The notes under the pieces are model-generated. The model searched no databases, was not told where the DNA came from, and was given only the letters and a program-made list of their open reading frames with translations. From UBA6182 sp964479585 (GTDB taxonomy: Bacteria; Bacillota_I; Bacilli_A; Erysipelotrichales; Erysipelotrichaceae), in contig CAYZMP010000009.1 of NCBI GenBank assembly GCA_964479585.1, positions 1 through 44,003 on the forward strand: DNA of 44,003 bases, read 5' to 3'. Shown in pieces: positions 26,030-33,831 of the stretch. A program made the position numbers and the translations under genes. Each line of letters opens with the position of its first letter. Within the stretch, counting starts at the first letter, position 1.

Positions 26030-27415
26030 TTATACCTCGATTAAGTGTTTCTTTAATAATGTTAATGCAGCTTTAGGATGATTTATCGATAATAAACCCA
26101 TCGCTGCGATAATGTAGTCTTTATCCAAATAAAAACGAGCATCCGTTGGACGTAAGCTTAATGGATCACGATTATCATGCTGACTAGCACGAAGTGCTGA
26201 ACGTACATTTAAATGATGAATCAAAGGACCACCTGTACCAATGACATGATGCACACCACTTAAATCTTTCCCGATTTGCTCATACACGGTCCCAAATGGT
26301 GTGTAATGCACTTCTAAGTATCCTGCATGTCTTTTAGTTGATTCTTTCACTGCTATTTCCGCCGCCACATCATCCAATGTCTTTAACAACCCTGGCTCTT
26401 CCATAAAGGATTCAGGATGGTTTTTTAAATCATCCAAGATTTGTTGGACAGTCATTCTTGATGTGCCAATAACAGAAGCCACAACATCAATACCTACTCC
26501 ATCCACTAGTGCAGGTAAGCTATATCGAGCACCTAAATCACCTTCTACTGTACGTTTGACAAACGGTTCCATTAATCCTTTAATAATAACATTCGACTGT
26601 TTTGGCTCTCCTTTTGCGACGCTATGCACATCGGTTGTGGCACCACCAACATCAATAATCATTAACTCCCCAATCCCTTTAGAACCTATAGTTCCAACCG
26701 ATAAGAGTTCCGCAGCTTTTAAAACCGCAGAAGGAGTTGGCATGATGATGTTTTCAATTGTTTTTTCTACTTGTGTTAGTCCTTTTGCGATAACAATGTG
26801 CTTTAAAAAGACTTCACGAATGCATTGACGAGCTTGTGTGATGTTTAAAACATTAATCGAAGGCATGACATTATCAACGACATACACTTCCCAATTACAA
26901 GCACTTAATTCTTTTTTAACTGTATCAGAAATTGTCTTATTTCCTGCATAAATAATTGGACAACGATGGTTTAGTTGACGCAATCGTTGTGTGTTACTTA
27001 ATACAACACTTTGATTACCGCCATCAATACCACCAGTAAATAAAATGATGTCTGGTTCTAACTGTTGTATTTCATGTATTTCTTTTTCATTAAGTTCAAA
27101 AGCGTATGTCTTTAATACTTTTGCACCTGCACTTAAAGCAGCCCGTTTGGCTGCTTCACTTGTTAATTCAGGCACTAAGCCTATCGCAATCATCTTTAAT
27201 CCACCCGCCGCACTTGAACAAGCATAGCGTTGTGGCCATGATGAAATGTTTGTTTGTTCAATAATATCTTGTAGAGCCTGATCGAGCCCTTCATTAATAT
27301 CACTATTAATGGTAGTAAAGGCTTGTGAGGTTGCAAGGATTTCAGGTTTATCCACATCAATGGCTGTCACCTTTGTAAATGTGGAACCAAAATCAATACA
27401 TAATACAGGTTGCAT
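26030..27415 (-). CDS. glmL: Glutamate mutase reactivase-like protein (MutL/GlmL)
   Basis: A 461-residue ASKHA-fold ATPase. The phosphate-1 loop IDFGSTFTKVTAID is at the N-terminus, the second phosphate loop is IDVGGATTDVHSV, and GTGGPLIHH is the adenosine site. The family is thought to reactivate B12-dependent glutamate mutase by exchanging damaged cobalamin. Its start overlaps the glmS stop (TAATG). The name mutL used for this gene has nothing to do with mismatch repair. Confidence 0.92.
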   Translation of the reverse strand: MQPVLCIDFGSTFTKVTAIDVDKPEILATSQAFTTINSDINEGLDQALQDIIEQTNISSWPQRYACSSAAGGLKMIAIGLVPELTSEAAKRAALSAGAKVLKTYAFELNEKEIHEIQQLEPDIILFTGGIDGGNQSVVLSNTQRLRQLNHRCPIIYAGNKTISDTVKKELSACNWEVYVVDNVMPSINVLNITQARQCIREVFLKHIVIAKGLTQVEKTIENIIMPTPSAVLKAAELLSVGTIGSKGIGELMIIDVGGATTDVHSVAKGEPKQSNVIIKGLMEPFVKRTVEGDLGARYSLPALVDGVGIDVVASVIGTSRMTVQQILDDLKNHPESFMEEPGLLKTLDDVAAEIAVKESTKRHAGYLEVHYTPFGTVYEQIGKDLSGVHHVIGTGGPLIHHLNVRSALRASQHDNRDPLSLRPTDARFYLDKDYIIAAMGLLSINHPKAALTLLKKHLIEV

Positions 27416-27831
27416 TATCGGTTTTGCACATCCTTTTTAATATGTTCTACACTTAGAGCAGGATCGCTGCCTGGCTCATACACACGGTTAAAGCCCATGT
27501 CTAAAAATTTCTTTTCCACTGTTTTAAAATCAGTCTTTCCAACCACTAAATTTCCCCCAACATACAACAAGATGTTCTCAAGTCCAGCTTCAATGCATTT
27601 ATCACGGAGTCCTTTACAATCTAGCTCACCATGACCATACAACGAAGAGACGATAATCACATCCGCTTCTGCTTCCATCGCAGCGTCAATAAATTCTTCT
27701 TGCGATACCATTACCCCAAGATTGACCACAAAAAAACCGGCCTGAGTATATGCATAGTGCAAAATCTTGTTGCCCACCGCATGAACATCAGCTCCGATTA
27801 CTCCAAGAATGACCTTAATCTGTCTTTCCAT
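27415..27831 (-). CDS. glmS: Glutamate mutase sigma (cobalamin-binding) subunit
   Basis: A 138-residue Rossmann-like B12-binding subunit. The DxHxxG motif (Asp 15, His 17, Gly 20; His 17 replaces dimethylbenzimidazole as the lower cobalt ligand) is followed by the conserved SLYGHGE and GGNLVVGK segments. It pairs with GlmE. It is the first gene of the operon, starts at ATG 27831 behind AAGGGG, and has a consensus promoter and a cre-like box in its leader. Confidence 0.96.
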   Translation of the reverse strand: MERQIKVILGVIGADVHAVGNKILHYAYTQAGFFVVNLGVMVSQEEFIDAAMEAEADVIIVSSLYGHGELDCKGLRDKCIEAGLENILLYVGGNLVVGKTDFKTVEKKFLDMGFNRVYEPGSDPALSVEHIKKDVQNR

Positions 27832-27855
27832 AGTTCCCCTTTAAATACTTAAGCG

Positions 27856-27869
27856 TGTAAGCGCTCTCA
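27856..27869. promoter_or_regulatory. CcpA cre-like box in the glm operon leader
   Basis: TGTAAGCGCTCTCA matches 13 of 14 positions of the Bacillus cre consensus TGWAARCGYTWNCW. It lies just downstream of the -10 box, at about +4 to +18, a place where CcpA acts as a roadblock or start-site repressor. No ccpA gene is in the window. Confidence 0.65.
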
Positions 27870-27879
27870 CTACACTACT

Positions 27880-27908
27880 ATCATAAAATTGTATGCCACG
27901 ATTGTCAA
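27880..27908 (-). promoter_or_regulatory. Promoter of the glmS-glmL-glmE-mal operon
   Basis: A perfect TTGACA (27908-27903) and TATGAT (27885-27880) are 17 bases apart on the - strand, in the 107-base gap after citF. This gives the glm genes expression independent of the cit genes. Confidence 0.8.
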
Positions 27909-27938
27909 GCTAACACAAGATAAAAGTTCACCTTTTTT

Positions 27939-29417
27939 TCACACTGACGCAATTGCATACAACTCATCAAGAATACTACCATCACGATACAAGCTTACAC
28001 CAATTTTTTGATCAGCAAAAGCAATCTTGTTTGGAATACCTGTTAGAGAGATTGCTAAATCATATAACTCTCTTATGTCTTTGATGGGAAGATTGGTTGT
28101 CTTTTTTAAATGATCAGCTAATGCTTGATGTCTTGGATGAAGGGCAAGTCCAAATTCACACACAAAACAATCGATGTCTTCACTTGGTGTTGAAATTGTA
28201 GTTACCTTATCCACGACTACCGATAATCGAGATTGCATTAATTTAGAAACAATGATCGTCATCTTTGCCCCATTAGCAACATCTGCATGACCACCACTAC
28301 CTCCCATGATGATGCCATCACTTCCTGTAGTGACATTCACATTAAAATCAAGGTCAATTTCTGTCGCACCTAAAAATACCACATCCAACTTATTGGCGAT
28401 ATTATCTTTGTATGTTATATCGGCATACTCCATGGCGGACATTTTTTTATGATTTTTATTTATTGCTAGCGATTGTATCGCATCTAAATCAAAACATTGT
28501 ACATCATATAGTTGACTCACTGTGTTATCTTCTAACATATCTACAAGCAGCTTAGTCGTACCACCAGAAGCAAACAAAGCTTTGATATTTTTGTTTTTTA
28601 AATGGTGATGAAGCTTATCCATAACAGCAAGTGAAATACCACCTGCTCCACTTTGAAAGGACATGTTTTCTTTGATGATATTGGCTGCTTCACAAAAATC
28701 AACGGCAAGTTGCGCAATTTTTAACCCAATCGGATCTTTTGTAATTTGCGTCGTCCCACTTACAATACCAGAAGCATCACCAATACTATCAACTTCACAT
28801 ACCACATCCACCCAATCTGAATGGATTTCTGGTTTATCCACTGGCACTATACTATCACTAAGGATAACCACTTGTTGTGCACTTTGAGCATCTGCTATCG
28901 CATACCCTAATACACCACATGGTGTTTTCCCAAGTGATCCACTCGCATTACCTTGCTTATCACTTGCTGAAGCAACAATAAACGCCACATCCACAGATAC
29001 AAGGTGATGAGTAAGCATGAGTGCACGATAACCATGGGTGTGCATCACAAGCCCATCTTTTAAGTAGCCTTCACTAATCACTTCACCAACCTTTTTAGAT
29101 ACATATGCCGCGTATATTTTAGTGATCGTTTGATTTTTAATAAGGGGAATAATCTTTTGGTGCACATCAAAAAGTGAACTCGCCACTAAAGTGATGTTTT
29201 TAATGTTGCGCTTTTCTAACTCCAATAGTATTTCATTAAGCCAATAATCGCCATTACGTAAATGATGATGAAAAGACACACTCATTCCATCAAAGAGCGT
29301 AATATGCTCAAACATTGTTTGTATGCCTTTTACAAAATTGGTGTCATTTCTTTCTTTTATGGCATGTCGTGTCGTTGTTAGTGGTGTTATGCGATGAGCA
29401 TAGGCTTGATTAGTCAT
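27939..29417 (-). CDS. citF: Citrate/citramalate lyase alpha subunit (acyl-ACP transferase)
   Basis: A 492-residue CoA-transferase-family subunit. It exchanges the acetyl group on the CitD prosthetic thiol for citrate or citramalate. The N-terminus (TTTRHAIKERNDTNFVKGI), SFHHHLRNGDYWLNEIL, the FASGGTTKLLVD segment and the end HPRHQALADHLKKTTNLPIKDIREL match CitF. ATG 29417 (behind AAGGA) is the likely start; a TTG five codons earlier lies inside that site. It overlaps the citE stop by eight bases. The pathway context argues for citramalate as substrate. Confidence 0.92.
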   Translation of the reverse strand: MTNQAYAHRITPLTTTRHAIKERNDTNFVKGIQTMFEHITLFDGMSVSFHHHLRNGDYWLNEILLELEKRNIKNITLVASSLFDVHQKIIPLIKNQTITKIYAAYVSKKVGEVISEGYLKDGLVMHTHGYRALMLTHHLVSVDVAFIVASASDKQGNASGSLGKTPCGVLGYAIADAQSAQQVVILSDSIVPVDKPEIHSDWVDVVCEVDSIGDASGIVSGTTQITKDPIGLKIAQLAVDFCEAANIIKENMSFQSGAGGISLAVMDKLHHHLKNKNIKALFASGGTTKLLVDMLEDNTVSQLYDVQCFDLDAIQSLAINKNHKKMSAMEYADITYKDNIANKLDVVFLGATEIDLDFNVNVTTGSDGIIMGGSGGHADVANGAKMTIIVSKLMQSRLSVVVDKVTTISTPSEDIDCFVCEFGLALHPRHQALADHLKKTTNLPIKDIRELYDLAISLTGIPNKIAFADQKIGVSLYRDGSILDELYAIASV

Positions 29418-30267
29418 GTTTGTTTCCTTCAATTGAGTTTATTATATGCATAGCACGATTTAAAACAGGTTTATCGACCATCTTACCTTTAAAAGAAAAC
29501 GCACCCAAGCCTTGTTGTTGAGCTTGATTATAGGCTTCAATGATTTCTTTTGCTTGATTAATTTCTTCTTCTGTATAGCTAAATACTGCATTAATTACAT
29601 CGACTTGACTTGGATGGATTGCAATCTTACTATCAAAGCCAACATTTTTAGCTTGTATAGCATCTTCAAGCAGTCCTTTCTCATTGTTTATTTCAACATA
29701 CGGTGTATCATAACATAGCAACTTCTTTGCCTTTGAAACCATCGCTACTTTTGCACGTGGATACGCTAACTCTTGACGATTATATGTTTGTTTTACATGC
29801 AAATCACTCATTAAATCTTCTCCACCTAATAAGACATGCGTTATTCGGTCCGTGGTGTTTACCATATCCCATAATGTTTCAACTCCAAGTGCAGTTTCCA
29901 CAATTATCCACAAAGGTGTTTGCTTTTTACTATGCTGGGTTTCAACTTGTTCACACCACTTGATGATTTGCAAAAGATTGTAAGCATCTGCTTTGGGAAT
30001 CATTAACCCATCGATAGGTGCTTGAATCATTTGAGCAATGTCTTCTTTAAAAAATGGGCTATCTATTGGATTAACACGAACATACTTAGGTATCTTAAAC
30101 ATGGTTAATGTGGACAATGAATGACGAAGGAGTGTTCGAGCACTATCTTTATGATGAAGTGCCACCGCATCTTCTAAATCAAAAATAATCGCATCGACAT
30201 CAAAAGCAAAAGCACCTACATGCATGCTTGCTTGATTTCCAGGTACAAATAAAGCACTTTTTCTCAT
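29410..30267 (-). CDS. citE: Citrate/citramalate lyase beta subunit
   Basis: A 285-residue HpcH/HpaI-aldolase-family lyase subunit. It cleaves the acyl-S-ACP intermediate into acetyl-S-ACP plus a 2-oxo acid: oxaloacetate from citrate, or pyruvate from citramalate. Family blocks are RKSALFVPGNQ, IIFDLEDAVALHHKDSAR, YVRVNPID, WIIVETALGV (catalytic Glu), LGGEDLMSD (metal Asp) and KIAIHPSQVDVIN. The start overlaps the citD stop by four bases. Confidence 0.93.
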   Translation of the reverse strand: MRKSALFVPGNQASMHVGAFAFDVDAIIFDLEDAVALHHKDSARTLLRHSLSTLTMFKIPKYVRVNPIDSPFFKEDIAQMIQAPIDGLMIPKADAYNLLQIIKWCEQVETQHSKKQTPLWIIVETALGVETLWDMVNTTDRITHVLLGGEDLMSDLHVKQTYNRQELAYPRAKVAMVSKAKKLLCYDTPYVEINNEKGLLEDAIQAKNVGFDSKIAIHPSQVDVINAVFSYTEEEINQAKEIIEAYNQAQQQGLGAFSFKGKMVDKPVLNRAMHIINSIEGNKHD

Positions 30268-30530
30268 GATAAACTCCTTAGTATGGCACTTTCAATGCGA
30301 GCTGCTAGCACATGATCAAGTGCACCCTTATCTTCGACAACAATAATACATGATGTAATATCAAATTGTTTTAAAGTTTTTTGTATAACTTGATGTATTT
30401 GCTCCCCAAATTGCTTTATGACGACACTTGTTAGTTGAATATCAATGGTATGATTGGGGTTTTCAAAGAGTTGAACATACACATCATTACTTTCATAGGT
30501 TCCTGCTTGAGCTGCTTTTTTTATTTCCAT
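30264..30530 (-). CDS. citD: Citrate/citramalate lyase acyl carrier protein (gamma subunit)
   Basis: An 88-residue carrier. Ser 14 in GTYESNDVYV is the attachment site for the 2'-(5''-triphosphoribosyl)-3'-dephospho-CoA arm added by CitX. The overlap with the citXG end (10 bases) and with citE shows tight translational coupling. Confidence 0.93.
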   Translation of the reverse strand: MEIKKAAQAGTYESNDVYVQLFENPNHTIDIQLTSVVIKQFGEQIHQVIQKTLKQFDITSCIIVVEDKGALDHVLAARIESAILRSLS

Positions 30531-31783
30531 AAGATTTCCTCACCTTTATCATAGAAAAAAACACGTAAAATTACAAGCAGTGCTAACACATCTGCACTAC
30601 CACCTGGACTAATGTTATAAGCGATACATTCCTTAGAAAATGCTTCCCATTTCTCTTTGTCTTGTGAGATGGTGGATGCTTTTTGTTGAATGGTGTGTAG
30701 AGTAGTTAGGCCTGCACGCTTTAAGATCGTTGTATCATCCACAAAGCTCATGCATGTTAATAATGTACTTGCAAAAGCATCATTAATGTCCTCGTATCTT
30801 TTCATGTTTTTATGTAGCGTATTTTGAGTCTTTATTATCTCACTAAAGCCTTCAAGTGCATGATGGCGAATGCTTTTAATGTCTGCTTTTTTTGACCACT
30901 CTAAACCTGCTGTGTCAGGTTGTAAATCAAAGTCTTCTTTAAGAAAGAGGGCAAGTTGTTTTATGGATGTTTGTAAAGCTTGGTTTGGGTATTTATGATA
31001 AGCCCCAAATAGCATTAAGGCTAAAAAAATAAATCCTTTGTGTGTGTTTATGTTGTTTGTGGCTTTTAGCATTGCCTCTTCCATGCACATTCCAAGGTTG
31101 CGTAATGCCATAAAATATTGCTTGTCACTAAGAGATGGATCAATATCACTTACCTTATTAAAATATGGCGCAATGCTTTGAATGCTCACAATAAAGGTAG
31201 ATATATCCATGTCTGAGTGGATTCCACTAGTGTATGGTGTCACTCTACCAAAACTTGGTGTTGTGGCACATTCACAATACATCGCTAATGCGGCTGTTTT
31301 TTCTTTATTAAACTTACAATAATCAATAACACGATCAATAAAGGCTTGTTGTACTTCTACTGTTGTGTGAGTTTGATTTACAATACAAACATGAGCAATG
31401 TTCTCACACAAATAACAACGTCGTAATGGTTCGTTGATATCAATTCGGCCTATCATTTTATGCTTTGTCAAAACATCAATATCAATTAATCGTCCAAGTG
31501 GATGCGTATTTTCAAAGGTTACAAACCTTTGTTTTAATACAATTGGATCTTCTTCACTTATCATTATCCCTTCAATGCCATGTTGAGAATAAGTAATATC
31601 AATATCCTCTAACTTAAGTGTGTGTATACACTCATAAAACACAAACATCGTAAAACCATTAAGTTTAGACAATGAAGGATAGTTAACCTTAAACATAAGC
31701 ACGGATTGATTATCACTTACCATCGCTTGTGCTTTATAAAAGTTTTTTTCTTTTTGTGCTAAAAAGTTAGTGAGTTTTGTCAT
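30521..31783 (-). CDS. citXG: CitXG fusion: prosthetic-group transferase plus triphosphoribosyl-dephospho-CoA synthase
   Basis: A 420-residue two-domain maturation enzyme. Residues about 1-170 are CitX, with HPLGRLIDIDVL as the GRLxDxDV motif, and attach the prosthetic group to CitD. Residues about 175-420 are CitG, with NTHKGFIFLALMLFGAY and SPGGSADVLALLVIL, and make the group from dephospho-CoA and ATP. Fused CitXG is known in several bacteria; separate genes are equally common. The overlap with citC is 17 bases. Confidence 0.9.
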   Translation of the reverse strand: MTKLTNFLAQKEKNFYKAQAMVSDNQSVLMFKVNYPSLSKLNGFTMFVFYECIHTLKLEDIDITYSQHGIEGIMISEEDPIVLKQRFVTFENTHPLGRLIDIDVLTKHKMIGRIDINEPLRRCYLCENIAHVCIVNQTHTTVEVQQAFIDRVIDYCKFNKEKTAALAMYCECATTPSFGRVTPYTSGIHSDMDISTFIVSIQSIAPYFNKVSDIDPSLSDKQYFMALRNLGMCMEEAMLKATNNINTHKGFIFLALMLFGAYHKYPNQALQTSIKQLALFLKEDFDLQPDTAGLEWSKKADIKSIRHHALEGFSEIIKTQNTLHKNMKRYEDINDAFASTLLTCMSFVDDTTILKRAGLTTLHTIQQKASTISQDKEKWEAFSKECIAYNISPGGSADVLALLVILRVFFYDKGEEILWK

Positions 31784-32789
31784 AGGTTTTTGCTTTTTCT
31801 ACTAGTTCTTTATTTGCCATGATTTCTTTATATGTAAGATCAGACACAAAATCTTTTAGTTTAATATAATCCCCTTGCTTTAAACATTCCCTTACTTTCG
31901 ATGCACTAATCACACCATGGTTGCTTTCTTTGCGTGGAATAATTTTTAAATGCATTCCATGTTTTGGCAATTCTTTACGCAACATTTGGTTGTACATATT
32001 AGTCATAGGATCTAGTGGTTCTTCTCCAACAAAACGAGTTTGAATAAACAGCTTTGAAAAATGCTTCGCAAATAAACTCACATCCAATGTCGCATACATT
32101 TTAAAATGATGGTCTAAATCACGCATGAAATAATTTGGAAAAGTTGCGTGGGAAATAATATACGATGTTGAGGCTAACACAACCACATTATCTAAATGCT
32201 TGGTGTTCTTTTCAATCAAACGATAGCGAAACTCAAAACTAAAGAAAGAAACATCTTCTTCTACTACAAACACAAACAATCGATCTACTTGTTGACTAGC
32301 TTGTTCTATTAAATATTGATGACCAAGCGTCATTGGGTTTCCATTAATGACAATCGCTCCATGATTACCTTTTTGTATATTGTATTGTTTAATAATATTT
32401 TGAATAGTTTGATCAATATTCTGGCTTCCTTTTTCTAATAACACCACTTCATCTGTAGCAATCACTTCATGATAAAACAAGGATGTAAAGATGTGTTTGT
32501 GTTTTACTGGCGTAAAGATAAAGGAATGGGTAATGTTTTGTTCAAAAAGAATGTGTTGCATTTCACTTAATAGCGTTGCTGTTAAATTGTTTTGTTGGTA
32601 ATTACAATCAATTGCAATCATTTTAAGCACATTGTTAAACTTACAACAACTACCAATAATAATACCATCTTCTTTTAAAACAAGTGCAGCATCGATTTTA
32701 TCCATTGTTAAATCATTCTTTTCTAAAAAAGAAGCTAGTTCATCCATTGCTTTTGGCAGGTTTACATCTAATCTTTCACTGTATATCAT
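31767..32789 (-). CDS. citC: [Citrate/citramalate (pro-3S)-lyase] ligase
   Basis: A 340-residue enzyme that acetylates the thiol of the CitD arm with acetate and ATP, turning the lyase on. A GNAT-like N-terminal half is followed by a nucleotidyltransferase domain with the HxGH-type signature (INGNPMTLGHQYLIEQA, about residues 148-164) and the ISASKVRE phosphate-binding end. It is the first gene of the cit operon and starts at ATG 32789 behind AGAGGA. No strong promoter is seen; TATATA at 32806-32801 is a weak candidate giving a very short leader. Confidence 0.9.
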   Translation of the reverse strand: MIYSERLDVNLPKAMDELASFLEKNDLTMDKIDAALVLKEDGIIIGSCCKFNNVLKMIAIDCNYQQNNLTATLLSEMQHILFEQNITHSFIFTPVKHKHIFTSLFYHEVIATDEVVLLEKGSQNIDQTIQNIIKQYNIQKGNHGAIVINGNPMTLGHQYLIEQASQQVDRLFVFVVEEDVSFFSFEFRYRLIEKNTKHLDNVVVLASTSYIISHATFPNYFMRDLDHHFKMYATLDVSLFAKHFSKLFIQTRFVGEEPLDPMTNMYNQMLRKELPKHGMHLKIIPRKESNHGVISASKVRECLKQGDYIKLKDFVSDLTYKEIMANKELVEKAKTYDKTH

Positions 32790-32815
32790 AGGTTGTCCTC
32801 TTTATATATAGTCAT

Positions 32816-32846
32816 GTTTTCCTACTTAAGAAAAGAACAGGAAAAC
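32816..32846. promoter_or_regulatory. Inverted repeat between citC and the radical SAM gene
   Basis: GTTTTCCT (32816-32823) and AGGAAAAC (32839-32846) are perfect 8-base inverted copies 15 bases apart in the divergent intergenic region. It could be an operator for the cit operon or a chance hairpin. Confidence 0.35.
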
Positions 32847-32849
32847 TCA

Positions 32850-32877
32850 TTGTGAAAGTGTTTTATTCTGATACAAT
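32850..32877 (+). promoter_or_regulatory. Promoter of the radical SAM gene, giving a leaderless mRNA
   Basis: TTGTGA (32850-32855) and TACAAT (32872-32877) have 16-base spacing. The ATG at 32884 is seven bases after the -10 box, so transcription should begin at or next to the start codon. No ribosome site is present. Confidence 0.6.
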
Positions 32878-32883
32878 AATACC

Positions 32884-33801
32884 ATGAATAGTAAAATTTA
32901 TGGACCCATTCCTTCTCGAAGATTAGGAAAATCACTCGGTATTAGTCCAATACCAAACAAAACATGCAATTATGGGTGTGTGTATTGCATGTTGGATAAA
33001 ACAACCAACATGGTTAATACACCCCAGATGTTTTATCCTGTTAAAGAGATCGTCGATGAACTAAAACAAGTCATTGATCAAGGTGTTGACTATGATGTGA
33101 TATCGATTGTTGGTGATGGTGAACCAACACTATATGCTGGTTTAAGTGAACTCATTGATGAAATACGAGGTATTAGTGATAAACCTATCGCTTTAATAAG
33201 CAATGGCGCAACCCTTGATCAACAAGACATCTTCAACGCATGTTTAAAAACAGATATCTTTTTACCTTCTGTAAATGGGTATGACTTAAAAACCTTTAAA
33301 AAGATAAATCGACCTCATAAAGACATTGACTTTGACTCTATAACTCAAGCACTTGTAACTTTTTCTAAAGAATACACGGGTGAACTTTATTTAGAGTTAA
33401 TGCTTATTCATCAACTTAACGATTCTACTGAGGATTTAATACGATACAAAGAGTTTTATACGCAATTTAACTATGATCGTTTGTACATCAATACCCCTAT
33501 TAGAGTTCCTACAGAAGACTATGTCTTGCCAGTGACACACAATAAAATGATTGAAGCCATGACATTATTAGGTGGTGTAGGCATAGAAGATGTTACTACA
33601 AACACATTTGTAAGTACAATAAGTGACAACATGCAAGCCATTCTTTCTCTAATTGCTCGTCATCCCATGAACCAACATGAAATACGAAGCTTCTTAATGT
33701 ATCGAAAGTGCACAGACATCGACCAAGTGTTTGACACACTTAATAATGATCCAACGATACACAAAAAGATGTATCGTGGATACATTACCTATCGCACATA
33801 A
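32884..33801 (+). CDS. Radical SAM protein of the wyosine-synthetase-like (COG0731-type) family
   Basis: A 305-residue protein opening with IYGPIPSRRLGKSLGISPIPNKTC. The cluster motif C-x3-C-x2-C lies in CNYGCVYC (about residues 28-35), and GDGEPTLY follows in the barrel. The last about 60 residues form a small winged-helix-like domain (LSLIARHPMNQHEIRSFL). Bacterial members are uncharacterised and lack the archaeal/eukaryotic tRNA context, so the substrate is unknown. It is monocistronic and appears leaderless. It ends at a terminator shared with the convergent gene. Confidence 0.82.
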   Translation: MNSKIYGPIPSRRLGKSLGISPIPNKTCNYGCVYCMLDKTTNMVNTPQMFYPVKEIVDELKQVIDQGVDYDVISIVGDGEPTLYAGLSELIDEIRGISDKPIALISNGATLDQQDIFNACLKTDIFLPSVNGYDLKTFKKINRPHKDIDFDSITQALVTFSKEYTGELYLELMLIHQLNDSTEDLIRYKEFYTQFNYDRLYINTPIRVPTEDYVLPVTHNKMIEAMTLLGGVGIEDVTTNTFVSTISDNMQAILSLIARHPMNQHEIRSFLMYRKCTDIDQVFDTLNNDPTIHKKMYRGYITYRT

Positions 33802-33831
33802 AAACCGAGTTTGACCTCGGTTTTGTTTTTC
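33800..33831. terminator. Bidirectional terminator
   Basis: AAAACCGAG-TTTGAC-CTCGGTTTT is followed by GTTTTT on the + strand and flanked by A residues on the left for the - strand. It serves the convergent radical SAM and PEPCK-like genes. Confidence 0.85.

Noticed and set aside
27909..27938. Possible terminator between citF and the glm promoter
   Set aside because: Only a very short AAAAG/CTTTT pairing is present; read-through from cit into glm cannot be excluded.
23305..32789. Simple citrate fermentation island
   Set aside because: No citrate transporter, oxaloacetate decarboxylase or CitAB/CitI-type regulator is present, and the glutamate mutase operon adjoins; citramalate use fits better, though not proven.
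32853..32866. TGAAAGTGTTTTAT as a second cre box for the cit operon
   Set aside because: It matches many consensus positions but lacks the essential central CG; too weak to report as a site.
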